The notes below the pieces were generated by a model. The model was not told where the DNA came from. It made no database searches and saw nothing but the letters and a program-made list of their open reading frames with translations. Positions 54,194-64,000 of a stretch of 64,000 bases of DNA are shown here, piece by piece. Made by a program: the position numbers and the translations under genes. Source of the DNA: Sphingomonas sp. EC-HK361 (lineage in GTDB: Bacteria > Pseudomonadota > Alphaproteobacteria > Sphingomonadales > Sphingomonadaceae); NCBI RefSeq assembly GCF_902498785.1, contig NZ_LR701494.1:1193105-1257104 (forward strand). Reading direction: 5' to 3'. Position 1 is the stretch's first letter, and every line of letters begins with the position of its first letter.

Positions 54194-54898
54194 GTGTCGC
54201 GTCGCGTTGGTCGTCATTTGCTCGCTGGTGCCGCCGGCGCCGTCCTGTTCGCAAGCCTGCCCGCGGAGGCGCAGTTCTTCATGAAGAGCAAGGATTTCTC
54301 CGACGTGGCGGTCACCGGCAGCGAGGCGGGGGTCGGCCAGGTCCTGCCGGGCGCGACACCCGAGGAGCTTCGCGCCGCACTCACCTGGAACCTGCGCGCC
54401 GCGCTGAACGTGGCGGCGCTGCAATGCCAGTTCGAGCCGACGCTGGGCGTGGTCGCGAACTACAATGCGATCCTGACCGATCACAAGGCGGAGCTGAAAC
54501 AGTCGTTCGACACGCTCTCGAACTATTTCAAGCGCAGCAACACGACGGTGAAGGCCGGGCAGACCGCGCTCGACCAGTTCGGCACGCGCGCCTATTCGAC
54601 CTATGCGACGGTCAGCGCGCAGTATAATTTCTGCCAGACCGCGAACGAGATCGGCCGCGACGCGGTGTTCACCCCGCGCGGTGGCCTCGGCGGCCTTGCG
54701 CTCGCGCGCACCAAGGAACTGCGCAACAGCCTCGTCCCCTGGGGCGAACAGCGTTTCCCCCGCTTCGACAGCACGATGTCCACCTCGCTCCCGCGTCTCG
54801 ATGCGATCTGCTGGTCCAAGAAAGGCGAGTGGGTGACGAAGAAGTGCGGCCCGATCAACTTTCCGCCGGCAACCGGGACGAGCTACGCGCAGCGATAA
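54194..54898 (+). CDS. Secreted protein of unknown function
   Basis: Taken from GTG 54194, which has AGGGGA 8 bases upstream, the protein has 234 residues with a clear signal peptide (MSRRVGRHLLAGAAGAVLFASLPAEAQ). The mature region has three cysteine-bearing blocks (NVAALQCQFEPTLGVVANYN, SAQYNFCQTANEIGRDAVF, LDAICWSKKGEWVTKKCGP), consistent with disulphides. It is mostly helical and of no recognised family. An ATG at 54116 is possible but lacks a ribosome site. Confidence 0.7.
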   Translation: MSRRVGRHLLAGAAGAVLFASLPAEAQFFMKSKDFSDVAVTGSEAGVGQVLPGATPEELRAALTWNLRAALNVAALQCQFEPTLGVVANYNAILTDHKAELKQSFDTLSNYFKRSNTTVKAGQTALDQFGTRAYSTYATVSAQYNFCQTANEIGRDAVFTPRGGLGGLALARTKELRNSLVPWGEQRFPRFDSTMSTSLPRLDAICWSKKGEWVTKKCGPINFPPATGTSYAQR

Positions 54899-55083
54899 GG
54901 GGGCGGAGGAAGCGCCCGAGAAAAGTGTCCGTATCCCCGCGCGGGCGGGGATCCAGTCTCGCGTAAGCGATTAGGTGTTTGGGAGTGGCCCGCCGCAGGC
55001 AAAGCCTGCGTCGTCGGACGGGCTCTGCCCGCCGGCCGGGCTGGCGCGAGTCAGGCGGGCGTTGCCGCCTGCCGCGCGGCGCC

Positions 55084-55716
55084 TTACCGCAACCCCAGCA
55101 TCTTGTGCGTCTGTAGCGACAGCCGCCATTTCGGCCGTGCCATCACCAGCGCCATCGCCGCATCGCGATTGGCATCCGCCGCCGGATCGTCGAGCGGCTG
55201 GATCAGGAAATTGGCGAAGTCCCACGCCTCCATCGCCGCGACGTCGCTGCCCGGTTGCGGCCACACCAGCTTCAACTCATCGCCCGATCGCTGCACCGTC
55301 TCGCTGCCCGCCTTGGGGCTGATGCACACCCAGTCGATGCCGGGGTGAACCGCCAGCGTCCCGTTGCTTTCGATCGCGATCGTGAAACCTGCATCGTGAA
55401 GCGCATCGACGAGCGCGTCGTCGATCTGGAGCATCGGCTCACCCCCGGTCAGCACCACGAACCGATCAGCCTCGCCCGCGCCCCAGAAATCGGTTGCCCG
55501 CGTGACCAGACCCGCGGCGTCGACGAACTTGCCGCCGCCGTCGCCGTCCGTCCCCACGAATTCCGTGTCACAGAACTTGCAGATCGCGCCCGCGCGGTCC
55601 TGCTCGCGGCCCGACCACAGATTGCATCCGGCAAAGCGCACGAACACCGCCCGCCGACCGGCATGCACGCCCTCCCCCTGCAACGTCAGGAACATTTCCT
55701 TGACGGCATAGGTCAT
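55084..55716 (-). CDS. queE: 7-carboxy-7-deazaguanine synthase
   Basis: A 210-residue radical SAM enzyme of queuosine synthesis. The cluster motif is the extended QueE type: C in FAGCNLWSG, then 14 residues, then CKFC in AGAICKFCDTEF. LTGGEPMLQ and SPKAGS follow. It overlaps queC by one base (TGATG), so the two are translated together. Confidence 0.95.
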   Translation of the reverse strand: MTYAVKEMFLTLQGEGVHAGRRAVFVRFAGCNLWSGREQDRAGAICKFCDTEFVGTDGDGGGKFVDAAGLVTRATDFWGAGEADRFVVLTGGEPMLQIDDALVDALHDAGFTIAIESNGTLAVHPGIDWVCISPKAGSETVQRSGDELKLVWPQPGSDVAAMEAWDFANFLIQPLDDPAADANRDAAMALVMARPKWRLSLQTHKMLGLR

Positions 55717-56405
55717 CAGGGCTGCGTCGCGTAGACGGTCGGATCGGCGATCCCGGCGTCCGCGAAGCCCTTCGCACGCAACCGGCAGCTGTCGCACAGC
55801 CCGCAGTGCAGCCCGCCGGCCGCGGGGTCGTAGCACGACCAGCTCATCCCCAGATCGAGCCCCAGCCGCGTGCCTTCGCGCACGATATCTGCCTTCGTCA
55901 TATCCTGTAGCGGCGCGCGGATGCGGAAGGGTTCGCCTTCGACCCCGGCCTTGGTTGCGAGCTCCGCCAGCCCCTCAAACGCCGCGATGAACTCCGGTCG
56001 GCAATCGGGATAGCCCGAATAATCGAGCGCGTTCACCCCGATATACAGGTCGCGCGCCCCCGCCGCCTCCGCCCAGCCGAGCGCGAGACTGAGAAAGATC
56101 GTGTTGCGCGCCGGCACATAGGTGACGGGAATCCCCTCGCCCACACCCGTCTTCGGCACTGCGATGTCGTCGGTCAGCGCCGACCCGCCGAACGCCGACA
56201 GGTCCATCGGCAGCACGATATGCCGTTCCGCGCCCAGCGACGCCGCGATCCGCCGCGCCGCGGCCAGCTCCAGCCGGTGGCGCTGGTTATAGTCGATCGA
56301 CAGCGCGAGCAGGCGATAACCCTCCTCGCGCGCGCGCGCCGCGGCAATCATCGAATCCAGGCCACCCGATACCAGGGCGACCGCCAAAGGCTGCTGATCT
56401 GTCAT
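55716..56405 (-). CDS. queC: 7-cyano-7-deazaguanine synthase
   Basis: A 229-residue ATP-dependent enzyme of queuosine synthesis. The PP-loop is LVSGGLDSM near residue 11, and the zinc site is made by [20 protein letters not shown]. It directly precedes queE, giving the two middle steps of the pathway. queD is not in the window, and no preQ1 riboswitch was seen upstream. Confidence 0.96.
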   Translation of the reverse strand: MTDQQPLAVALVSGGLDSMIAAARAREEGYRLLALSIDYNQRHRLELAAARRIAASLGAERHIVLPMDLSAFGGSALTDDIAVPKTGVGEGIPVTYVPARNTIFLSLALGWAEAAGARDLYIGVNALDYSGYPDCRPEFIAAFEGLAELATKAGVEGEPFRIRAPLQDMTKADIVREGTRLGLDLGMSWSCYDPAAGGLHCGLCDSCRLRAKGFADAGIADPTVYATQP

Positions 56406-56584
56406 GATGCGGAGCGCGCTAGGCGCTTCGTTTCCGCCGCGCAAGCGGTGCCAAAGAAAGGGGCCACCCTTGCGGGCGGCCCAGTATGCCCGATCGGGCT
56501 AGCTAGGGAGAAAGCGTGCCCAATGAAAAGCACGCGATCGTCATAGGGTTGGCAGCGTTAAGGCCGGCTTAACGGCGTCGCCGG

Positions 56585-57496
56585 CTACCCCGCCGCCTCG
56601 CGCACCGCCACCGGGAAAACCTGCGCGCAAAAGGCGCAGTCGACGCGGATGAAGCCGTCCGCGTCGGCCATCTCGCGCTGCTCCTCGACCGGGAATTTGC
56701 TCAGCACCGACGCGATATGATCGGGCGTGCAGCGGCACCCGCGCGACAGCGGCGTGCCGCCAAGGACGCGAACCTCGCTCTCCTCGTTGAACAGTCGCCA
56801 GATCAGCGTTTCGAGCGGCAGCTTCGGATCGGCGAGCTCGTCGCTGCCCATCGTGCTGCCGAGCGCCGCGACGTGCTCCCATTCCGGATGGTCGAGCTTC
56901 ACGTGCAGCCGCTCGCGCCCGTCCTCGCCTTCGGGCAGGTGCTGGAGGAGCAACCCGCCCGCGACGCAGTGGCCGTCCTCGTCCTTCGCGAACCCGACGC
57001 GGATCAGCGTCGGGATCTGCTCGGACTGAAGGAAATAACTCTCCGCTGCCTGCGCCAGCGTATCGCCGTCCAGCGGCACGATCCCCTGATAGCGCTCGCT
57101 CGTCGCCTGCAGGTCGAAGGTGATCGCGAGGTAGCCCGTGCCGAAGAGCGCGAAGAGCGTCGGATCGCGCGGCGCGGCGGCGAGCGCGTCGGCGTCATAC
57201 TGGACATAGCCGCGCAGCTCGCCGCCCTTGTAATCGACGACCAGCAGCCGGACGACCCCGCCGTCGCTCTGCGTCTGGAGTGTCAGCTGGCCGCCGGGGT
57301 CCTTCAGCGCCGCCCCGATGAGCGCACCGAGGGTCAGCGCCTCCGCGAGCAAGGCCTCGATCGCCGGCGGATAGGCGTGTGCCGCCAGGATCGTATCGAG
57401 CACCGGCCCCAACCGCGCGATGCGCCCGCGCGCATGCCGATCGGGAATCGTGAAGCCGAGCGTTCGGTCGATGTCGTTGTTCGTAGTGCTATGCAT
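56585..57496 (-). CDS. hslO: Redox-regulated chaperone Hsp33
   Basis: A 303-residue holdase activated by oxidation. The C-terminal zinc switch is CRC (in SRGCRCTPDHIASVL) and CAFC (in RVDCAFCAQVF), the four cysteines of the family. The N-terminal domain shows GALIGAALKDPGGQLTLQTQSDG and VRLLVVDY. The start at 57496 is preferred; the frame to 57556 is encoded by a repeat element. Confidence 0.95.
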   Translation of the reverse strand: MHSTTNNDIDRTLGFTIPDRHARGRIARLGPVLDTILAAHAYPPAIEALLAEALTLGALIGAALKDPGGQLTLQTQSDGGVVRLLVVDYKGGELRGYVQYDADALAAAPRDPTLFALFGTGYLAITFDLQATSERYQGIVPLDGDTLAQAAESYFLQSEQIPTLIRVGFAKDEDGHCVAGGLLLQHLPEGEDGRERLHVKLDHPEWEHVAALGSTMGSDELADPKLPLETLIWRLFNEESEVRVLGGTPLSRGCRCTPDHIASVLSKFPVEEQREMADADGFIRVDCAFCAQVFPVAVREAAG

Positions 57497-57501
57497 GTCC
57501 A

Positions 57502-57583
57502 CCGTTCGGGCTGAGCCTGTCGAAGCCCTGCCTTTCTCCGGAAGAGAAAAGGACAACCCCTCGAGAAGCGAAGGACAAACGGG
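57502..57583. repeat. Intergenic inverted repeat, family R1 copy 3 (degenerate right arm)
   Basis: The left arm CGTTCGGGCTGAGCCTGTCG(AAG) is intact. The right arm reads CTCGAGAAGCGAAGGACAAA(CGG), clearly diverged from the CTTCGACAAGCTCAGGGCAAACGG of other copies. It lies between hslO and argF. Confidence 0.7.
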
Positions 57584-57622
57584 ATTCTGTCGGTCGATAT
57601 CTGGGAACGCGCAGGCGTCCGA

Positions 57623-58540
57623 TCAACCGATCTGCCCGAAGCACCAGCGCAGGATCGATTTCTGCGCGTGAAGCCGATTTTCCGCCTCCGCCCAGATCAG
57701 CGACTGCGGCCCGTCGATGACCGCGTCCGTCACCTCCTCGCCGCGGTGGGCTGGCAGGCAGTGGAGGAACTTCGCGTCCGGCTTCGCTTTGGCCATCAGC
57801 GCCTCATCGACCTGATAGGGCATCATCGCCGTCAGTTTCGTGTCGGCGTGCGCCTGCCCCATCGAGATCCAGGTGTCGGTAATGACGATGTCTGCGCCTT
57901 CCACGGCCTCGCGCGGATCGGCGACGATGCGCGCCCGGCCGGACGCCCGGACGATCGCGTCCTCCTCCGGCTGAAACCCCTGCGGGCAGGCGGCCACGAC
58001 ATCGAACTGCATAAGCGACGCCGCCTCGACGATCGACGCGAGAACGTTGTTGCCATCGCCGAGCCACGCGACCTTGAGGCCGGGCAGCGCCTTGCCGCTT
58101 TCGAGGATGGTCAGCAGGTCGGCCATGATCTGGCACGGATGCGACGCATCGGTCAGGCCGTTGATGACGGGAACGCTCGCATAGTGCGCCATCGCCTCGA
58201 CCTTGGCATGATCGTCGGTGCGGATCATGATCGCGTCGACGTAAGCAGAGAGAACGCGCGCGGTATCGGCGACGCTCTCGCCGCGGCCGAGTTGCATCTG
58301 CCCGGCCTCCATGACGATCGACGTGCCGCCGAGCTGGCGGATCGCCATGTCGAAGCTGACCCGAGTACGGGTCGAATTCTTTTCGAAGATCATCGCGAGG
58401 ACGTGGCCCGCGAGCGGCGCATCGGTGTCGGGGCGTCCCTTCCGCCAACCCGCGCGCGCGGCCTTGCGATCGAGCGCATCGGCGAGCATCGCGGCGACCC
58501 CGTCCGGCCCGGCATCCGACAGATTCAGGAAATGGCGCAC
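57623..58540 (-). CDS. argF: Ornithine carbamoyltransferase
   Basis: A 305-residue arginine-synthesis enzyme. The carbamoyl-phosphate motif is STRTRVSF, followed by the HPCQIMAD block and the ornithine-loop [11 protein letters not shown]. Length is canonical. It lies downstream of argD with a large repeat element between them. Confidence 0.97.
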   Translation of the reverse strand: MRHFLNLSDAGPDGVAAMLADALDRKAARAGWRKGRPDTDAPLAGHVLAMIFEKNSTRTRVSFDMAIRQLGGTSIVMEAGQMQLGRGESVADTARVLSAYVDAIMIRTDDHAKVEAMAHYASVPVINGLTDASHPCQIMADLLTILESGKALPGLKVAWLGDGNNVLASIVEAASLMQFDVVAACPQGFQPEEDAIVRASGRARIVADPREAVEGADIVITDTWISMGQAHADTKLTAMMPYQVDEALMAKAKPDAKFLHCLPAHRGEEVTDAVIDGPQSLIWAEAENRLHAQKSILRWCFGQIG

Positions 58541-58542
58541 TT

Positions 58543-58714
58543 AATTCCTCCCCGGCACGGGGAGGGGGACCGCCGGCTTCTTCAGCCGGTGGTGGAGGGG
58601 CCGCCCGCAGGGCGGTGGACGCTTGTGGCTTGGCGAAACGGCCGCAAGCGCGGCCGCCCCTCCACCATTTGCCGAAGGGGCAAATGGTCCCCCTCCCCGT
58701 TCCGGGGAGGAACT
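58543..58714. repeat. Intergenic nested inverted repeat, family R5
   Basis: Outer arms TTCCTCCCCGGCACGGGGAG(GGGGACC) and GGTCCCCCTCCCCGTTCCGG(GGAGGAA) enclose inner arms GGTGGAGGGGCCGCC and GGCCGCCCCTCCACC. It occupies the whole argD-argF gap and could fold into one long cruciform. Confidence 0.8.
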
Positions 58715-58724
58715 CAGCCTTCCA

Positions 58725-59915
58725 TTACTCATCGCTCGCCGCGACATACACCCGCGCCGCCTCGCTCAACCGCTCGACGCACTCCGCGATATGGCTCTCG
58801 TCGATCGTCAAGGGCGGCAGGATGCGCACGACATTCTCGCCCGCCGCGACCAGCAGCAGACCGTGATTGTCGCGCGCATGCGCCACGAAGCGGCGGCTGT
58901 CGCTCTTCAGCTTCAGGCCAAGCATCAGCCCGTGCCCGCGCACCGAATCGAACAGGTGATCGTGGTTCGGGATCATCTGCTCCAGCGCCTGCCGCAGCCG
59001 ATCGCCCATCTTGGCGACATTATCGAGGAAGCCGTCCTCCAGGATCACGTCGAGCACCGCCTCGCCCGCCGCCATCGCCAGCGGGTTGCCGCCATAGGTC
59101 GATCCGTGGGTGCCGATGACCATGCCCTTGGCCGCCTTCTCGGTCGCGAGGCACGCGCCGAGCGGAAAGCCGCCGCCGATGCCCTTCGCTGCCGCCATGA
59201 TGTCGGGCGTGATGCCATACAGCTCGTGCGCGAAGAACTTGCCGGTGCGGCCATAGCCCGCCTGCACCTCGTCCAGCACCAGCAGCAGGCCATGCTCGTC
59301 GCACGCCTTGCGCAGGCCCTTGAGAAACTCAGGCGTCGCCGGACGAATGCCGCCCTCGCCCTGGATCGGCTCGACAAGGAACCCCGCCGTATTCTCGTCG
59401 ATCAGCGCGAGCGCGCCGTCCAGATCGTTGAATTCGGCATATCGGAAACCCGGCAGCAGCGGCTCGAACCCGTCGCGCAGCTTGTCCTGGTTGGTTGCCG
59501 AGATCGTACCGATCGTGCGGCCGTGAAACGCCATCGAAAAGGTGATGAGCGTATTGCGCTCCGGACTGCCGTTTGCGAAGTGATAGCGCCGCGCCGTCTT
59601 GATCGCGCACTCCACCGCCTCAGCGCCCGAATTGGTGAAGAACACCGTGTCGGCAAAGGTCGCATCGACGAGACGCTGCGCGAATTTCTCGCCCTGCGGC
59701 GACCCGTAGAGGTTGCTGACATGCATCAGCGTCGCCGCCTGATCCGCGATCGCCTTCACCAGCTTCGGGTGGCCGTGGCCAAGGCAATTGACCGCGATAC
59801 CGCTCGCGAAATCGAGATAGCGCTCGCCCTGCTCCCCGATCAGATACGCCCCCTCCCCTCGCACCGGCCGCACCCCGCACCGAGGATAGACGGGCATGAG
59901 AGAGGTGATCGACAC
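58725..59915 (-). CDS. argD: Acetylornithine aminotransferase
   Basis: A 396-residue PLP enzyme. The GTG at 59915 has AGGAG 9 bases upstream and begins the usual VSITSLMPVYPR. Hallmarks are LDFASGIAVNCLGHGHP, NSGAEAVECAIKTAR, LVLDEVQAGYGRTG and the PLP lysine in MAAAKGIGGGFPLGA. The frame to 60065 includes unrelated residues. Confidence 0.96.
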   Translation of the reverse strand: MSITSLMPVYPRCGVRPVRGEGAYLIGEQGERYLDFASGIAVNCLGHGHPKLVKAIADQAATLMHVSNLYGSPQGEKFAQRLVDATFADTVFFTNSGAEAVECAIKTARRYHFANGSPERNTLITFSMAFHGRTIGTISATNQDKLRDGFEPLLPGFRYAEFNDLDGALALIDENTAGFLVEPIQGEGGIRPATPEFLKGLRKACDEHGLLLVLDEVQAGYGRTGKFFAHELYGITPDIMAAAKGIGGGFPLGACLATEKAAKGMVIGTHGSTYGGNPLAMAAGEAVLDVILEDGFLDNVAKMGDRLRQALEQMIPNHDHLFDSVRGHGLMLGLKLKSDSRRFVAHARDNHGLLLVAAGENVVRILPPLTIDESHIAECVERLSEAARVYVAASDE

Positions 59916-60000
59916 GGGGACGTACTCCTGGACGGGAATGACGAAGGGCGGCCCCGCAGGACCGCCCGCGCCCGTCAATACCGATGCGGTAAGGCCAGCG

Positions 60001-61164
60001 TCAACCTTTGGACGGCGTGCCTGGTGGCTGTTCGGGGGCGACGGTGAGATCGAGTATTTCGACATGGCCTGTGCTCACCCGCGTGGCGATGCGCGTGCCG
60101 GTCTCCGAAGCGCGGTCCCATACGTAGGAATAACGCTCGACCCGCAGCAGGCCCGGCGAACCCGGCGCCATGGCCATCGGCTGATATCGCCGTCCCGCAA
60201 GCGCCTTCGTGGCGCGCTCCAGCCATGTCGGATCCAGCGTGTCCGACTGGCGCATCACGTCGATGTCGCGCACCGTCCCATCCGGCGCCACCCAGAAGCT
60301 GACATCGGCCCACTGCGCATTGTCGCTGCCGCGGATCTGCAGACTGCTCATTTTCGTTCCATCGATACGGCCGCGCTCGTCGGCAGCGATCGGCGGCGCA
60401 AAGACGAGGATCGGGGCTTTCGTGGAAACCTTCTGCATCGAAGCAAGGGCCGCATCGATGGCCTTCGTGTCCCCATCGAAAACGGCAAGGCGCGCCTTCA
60501 GCAGCTTCACGCCGTCCTTGAACGGCTCCAGCCCCGTTCCATCCGCGTTCTCGATGGCGCGGATCGCCCGTTGCGCTGCCTGCCTGTAGGCGGAATCGAT
60601 ACTCGCCATTGCCCCGTACAACACGGCCTTGCGCAGCATCGCATAGCCCTGGATCAAGGGCTGTCCCGCGTCCCGTGCGCGCTTGGCCACATCGTCATAC
60701 ATGTCCGTTGCCGCGGTCAGGCGACCTTGCCTGGCGAAGACGTCGCCTATTTCCAGCCTCTGCGAGAGAACGCGGGCATCGTTGGAAGGCAGCCCTGCCT
60801 TCAATGCGTCCAGCGCCTCGATCGTGTTGACCCGCGCGACATCCGGCATGCCGACCAGGGCCGCCATGCGCGCATTGGCCCGTGACAGATCGGAAACGGG
60901 AACCGGCAGCGTCTTCGCGAACCGCGCATTGCGGCGTCTCGAGGCGAGAAGCGTCGTCCGCGCCGCTTCGTAATCGCCCGCCAGGAACTGATTCTCTGCA
61001 TGCGCCAGGGACGTGTCGATGTCTTCCGATGGCGGGCATTTACGCGCCAGACACGCATCGAGCGCTCGCCGCGTGTCATCCAGCCGCCGCGCCGTCACGA
61101 CGATCGGCTTTTCAGTGACCGCGGGCGAGCCTACCTGCGCCAGCAGCATGAGAAGTCCGATCAT
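60001..61164 (-). CDS. Exported TPR-like protein with TonB-like C-terminal domain
   Basis: A 387-residue protein from ATG 61164 (MIGLLMLLAQVGSPAVTEKPIVVTARR). The short hydrophobic start is a likely signal. Residues 50-260 are helical repeats resembling TPRs (HAENQFLAGDYEAARTTL, LEIGDVFARQGRLTAATDMYDDVAKRA). The C-terminal 100 residues (WADVSFWVAPDGTVRDIDVMRQSDTLDPTWLERATKALAGRRYQP) resemble a TonB C-terminal domain. Function is unknown. Confidence 0.65.
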   Translation of the reverse strand: MIGLLMLLAQVGSPAVTEKPIVVTARRLDDTRRALDACLARKCPPSEDIDTSLAHAENQFLAGDYEAARTTLLASRRRNARFAKTLPVPVSDLSRANARMAALVGMPDVARVNTIEALDALKAGLPSNDARVLSQRLEIGDVFARQGRLTAATDMYDDVAKRARDAGQPLIQGYAMLRKAVLYGAMASIDSAYRQAAQRAIRAIENADGTGLEPFKDGVKLLKARLAVFDGDTKAIDAALASMQKVSTKAPILVFAPPIAADERGRIDGTKMSSLQIRGSDNAQWADVSFWVAPDGTVRDIDVMRQSDTLDPTWLERATKALAGRRYQPMAMAPGSPGLLRVERYSYVWDRASETGTRIATRVSTGHVEILDLTVAPEQPPGTPSKG

Positions 61165-61315
61165 TCGCCGTCTCCCCGGATCATTCACACTCAGCCTATC
61201 GCCGCCGATCGTGGAGATAAAGCGCGTAAGGAAAAGGGCACGATGCCGCCGATTGACGCGCGTGACACAGGACCAATACTGCGGTCGGTATCGCGCTTTT
61301 GCACAGGATTCGCCG

Positions 61316-62149
61316 ATGCATCCGCCAAGCCCGTGGACCCACAGCCGCCGCGCCGGGATCGCCGACGACATCGATTTCGAGATCAAGGGGCAGGAACTTC
61401 AGTTTCTCGAGATCGAGCTCGATCCCGGCGAAAGCGCGGTCGCGGAAGCGGGCGCGCTGGTGTGGAAGGATGCGAGCGTCGGGATGGCGACCGTCTTCGG
61501 CGACGGCTCCGCCGATCAGGGCGGTGGCTTCATGGGCAAGCTGCTCGGCGCGGGCAAGCGGCTGGTGACGGGGGAGAGCTTGTTCACCACCGTCTTCACC
61601 CATCAGGGCAGCGGCAAGGCGCGCGTCGCCTTCGCCTCGCCGACGCCCGGCGCGATCCTGCCGATCCGGCTGGCGGATGTGGGCGGGACGCTGATTTGCC
61701 AGAAGGACAGCTTCCTCGCCGCGGCGAAGGGCGTTCAGATCGGCATCGCCTTCCAGCGCAAGGTGATGACCGGGCTGTTCGGCGGCGAAGGTTTCATCAT
61801 GCAGAAACTTGATGGCGACGGCTGGGTCTTCGTCCAGATGGGCGGCACCGTCATCGAGCGCGAGTTGCGGGCGGGCGAGGAGCTTCACGTCGATACCGGC
61901 TGCCTCGCCGCCTATACGCCCGGGGTCGATTTCGATCTGGTCGCGGTCGGCGGGATCAAGACGATGTTCACCGGCGGTGAAGGCGCCTTCTTTGCGCGCC
62001 TGCGCGGGCCGGGCAAGGTGTGGGTGCAGTCGCTACCCTTCGCGCGGTTGGCGGGACGGATGCTGGCGGCGGCGGGCGGTCGTGGGGGGAACCGCGGCGA
62101 GGGATCGGTGCTCGGCGGGCTGGGAGACTTCATCGGCGGGAATGAATGA
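61316..62149 (+). CDS. AIM24/TIGR00266 family protein
   Basis: A 277-residue protein from ATG 61316 with AGGA upstream. The repeated beta-rich pattern (DIDFEIKGQELQFLEIELDPGESAVAEAGALVWKDASVGM, ELHVDTGCLAAYTPGVDFDLV, GEGAFFARLRGPGKVWVQSLPF) is diagnostic of the AIM24 family. The tail is Gly-rich. Its bacterial role is not established. Confidence 0.88.
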   Translation: MHPPSPWTHSRRAGIADDIDFEIKGQELQFLEIELDPGESAVAEAGALVWKDASVGMATVFGDGSADQGGGFMGKLLGAGKRLVTGESLFTTVFTHQGSGKARVAFASPTPGAILPIRLADVGGTLICQKDSFLAAAKGVQIGIAFQRKVMTGLFGGEGFIMQKLDGDGWVFVQMGGTVIERELRAGEELHVDTGCLAAYTPGVDFDLVAVGGIKTMFTGGEGAFFARLRGPGKVWVQSLPFARLAGRMLAAAGGRGGNRGEGSVLGGLGDFIGGNE

Positions 62150-62277
62150 CCGCCACGACCCAGTCTCGTGCAGAAGATGACAAAATTGTTAGATTTTCCA
62201 ATCGGAACCAGTCGGGGTCAGGCGCTTTTTAGACATGGTCGCCGCACCCTGCGGGTCGGCCGTGTAAAGGAGCGATC

Positions 62278-62499
62278 ATGAAAAAGCTTCTGTTGTTGGC
62301 GGTGGCGATGGGTACGACCGTCGGGTCGGCTTCCGTCGCGGATGCCCGCCAGGGTTGTGGCGTCGGGTTTCATCGCGGACCGCGTGGTCACTGCGTGGTG
62401 AACCGCGCGGGCGGCTTCTATCGTGGCTATGGCTGGTGGGATGGCCGTCGCTATTGGCAGCACCGCTACCGCTGGCACAATGGCTGGCGCTACCGCTAA
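62278..62499 (+). CDS. Small secreted GCG_CRPN-like protein
   Basis: A 73-residue protein with a signal peptide (MKKLLLLAVAMGTTVGSASVADA) and AAAGGAG 7 bases upstream. The mature start QGCGVGFHRGPRGHCVVN matches the short 'GCG...HRGP.G.C' motif of secreted proteins in this group. The remainder is Tyr/Trp/Arg/His-rich (GYGWWDGRRYWQHRYRWHNGWRYR). Function is unknown. Confidence 0.8.
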   Translation: MKKLLLLAVAMGTTVGSASVADARQGCGVGFHRGPRGHCVVNRAGGFYRGYGWWDGRRYWQHRYRWHNGWRYR

Positions 62500-62587
62500 G
62501 CCCAGGGGCGTGGGACTGACCAGGTCCCACTCCCGCGTGCCTTCGATCGATGGTGCGAGCGCTCGCTCCGAAGCGGCTAAGGCACCA

Positions 62588-64000
<1,413 letters not shown>

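Noticed and set aside
56406-56584. preQ1 riboswitch before queC
   Set aside because: No H-type pseudoknot pattern was seen; the gap holds only a terminator-like GGGCCACCC/GGGCGGCCC stem.

Overview
The window is a GC-rich bacterial chromosome segment, most likely from a Sphingomonas-like alphaproteobacterium (Sphingomonadales). The pointers are the short rod-binding-only FlgJ, a Rieske/cytochrome b/cytochrome c1 operon, a 'vgr-related' small protein, an alphaproteobacterial-type heat-shock promoter in front of dnaK, and several families of long intergenic inverted repeats. This placement is inference from gene content, not from a search.

Region 1 (1-11.1 kb) is a flagellar rod/hook operon, flgB-C-D-E-F-G-H-I-J-K-L, followed by motA and motB, all on the + strand. 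A near-perfect sigma-54 promoter lies 39 bases before flgB. FlgH has no lipobox cysteine. motA and motB are separated by a block of inverted repeats. Region 2 (11.1-14.8 kb) holds a lone secreted GH92 alpha-mannosidase and a solitary DNA methyltransferase.

Region 3 (14,849-25,238) is an integrated element of about 10.4 kb in the 3' end of a tRNA-Arg(CCG) gene, bounded by 46-bp direct repeats. It carries a tyrosine integrase, two HTH regulators, a short low-GC cargo stretch (ribbon-helix-helix protein plus three-helix membrane protein), a tail tape-measure protein, an HK97-type capsid protein and prohead protease, a small HTH protein and a D5-type winged-helix protein. Large terminase, portal, connector and tail-tube genes are absent. 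It is therefore either a deleted prophage or a capsid-encoding phage satellite; this is the most interesting object in the window.

Region 4 (25.3-64 kb) is mostly housekeeping: nth, dapB, an L,D-transpeptidase, purB, pth-rplY, a copper-chaperone/vgr/kynA operon, dnaK-dnaJ, ychF, a Met/His-rich outer-membrane protein with a small Cys/His partner, a nucleotide pyrophosphatase-like lipoprotein, a MaoC-like protein, apt, petABC (ubiquinol-cytochrome c reductase), trmL-hemF-GNAT, two membrane proteins, lipB, queC-queE, hslO, argD-argF, an AIM24-like protein and the 3' part of parE. Secreted or lipid-anchored low-complexity proteins are scattered between them. Intergenic gaps hold repeated inverted-repeat elements of at least five kinds, one of them in three copies.
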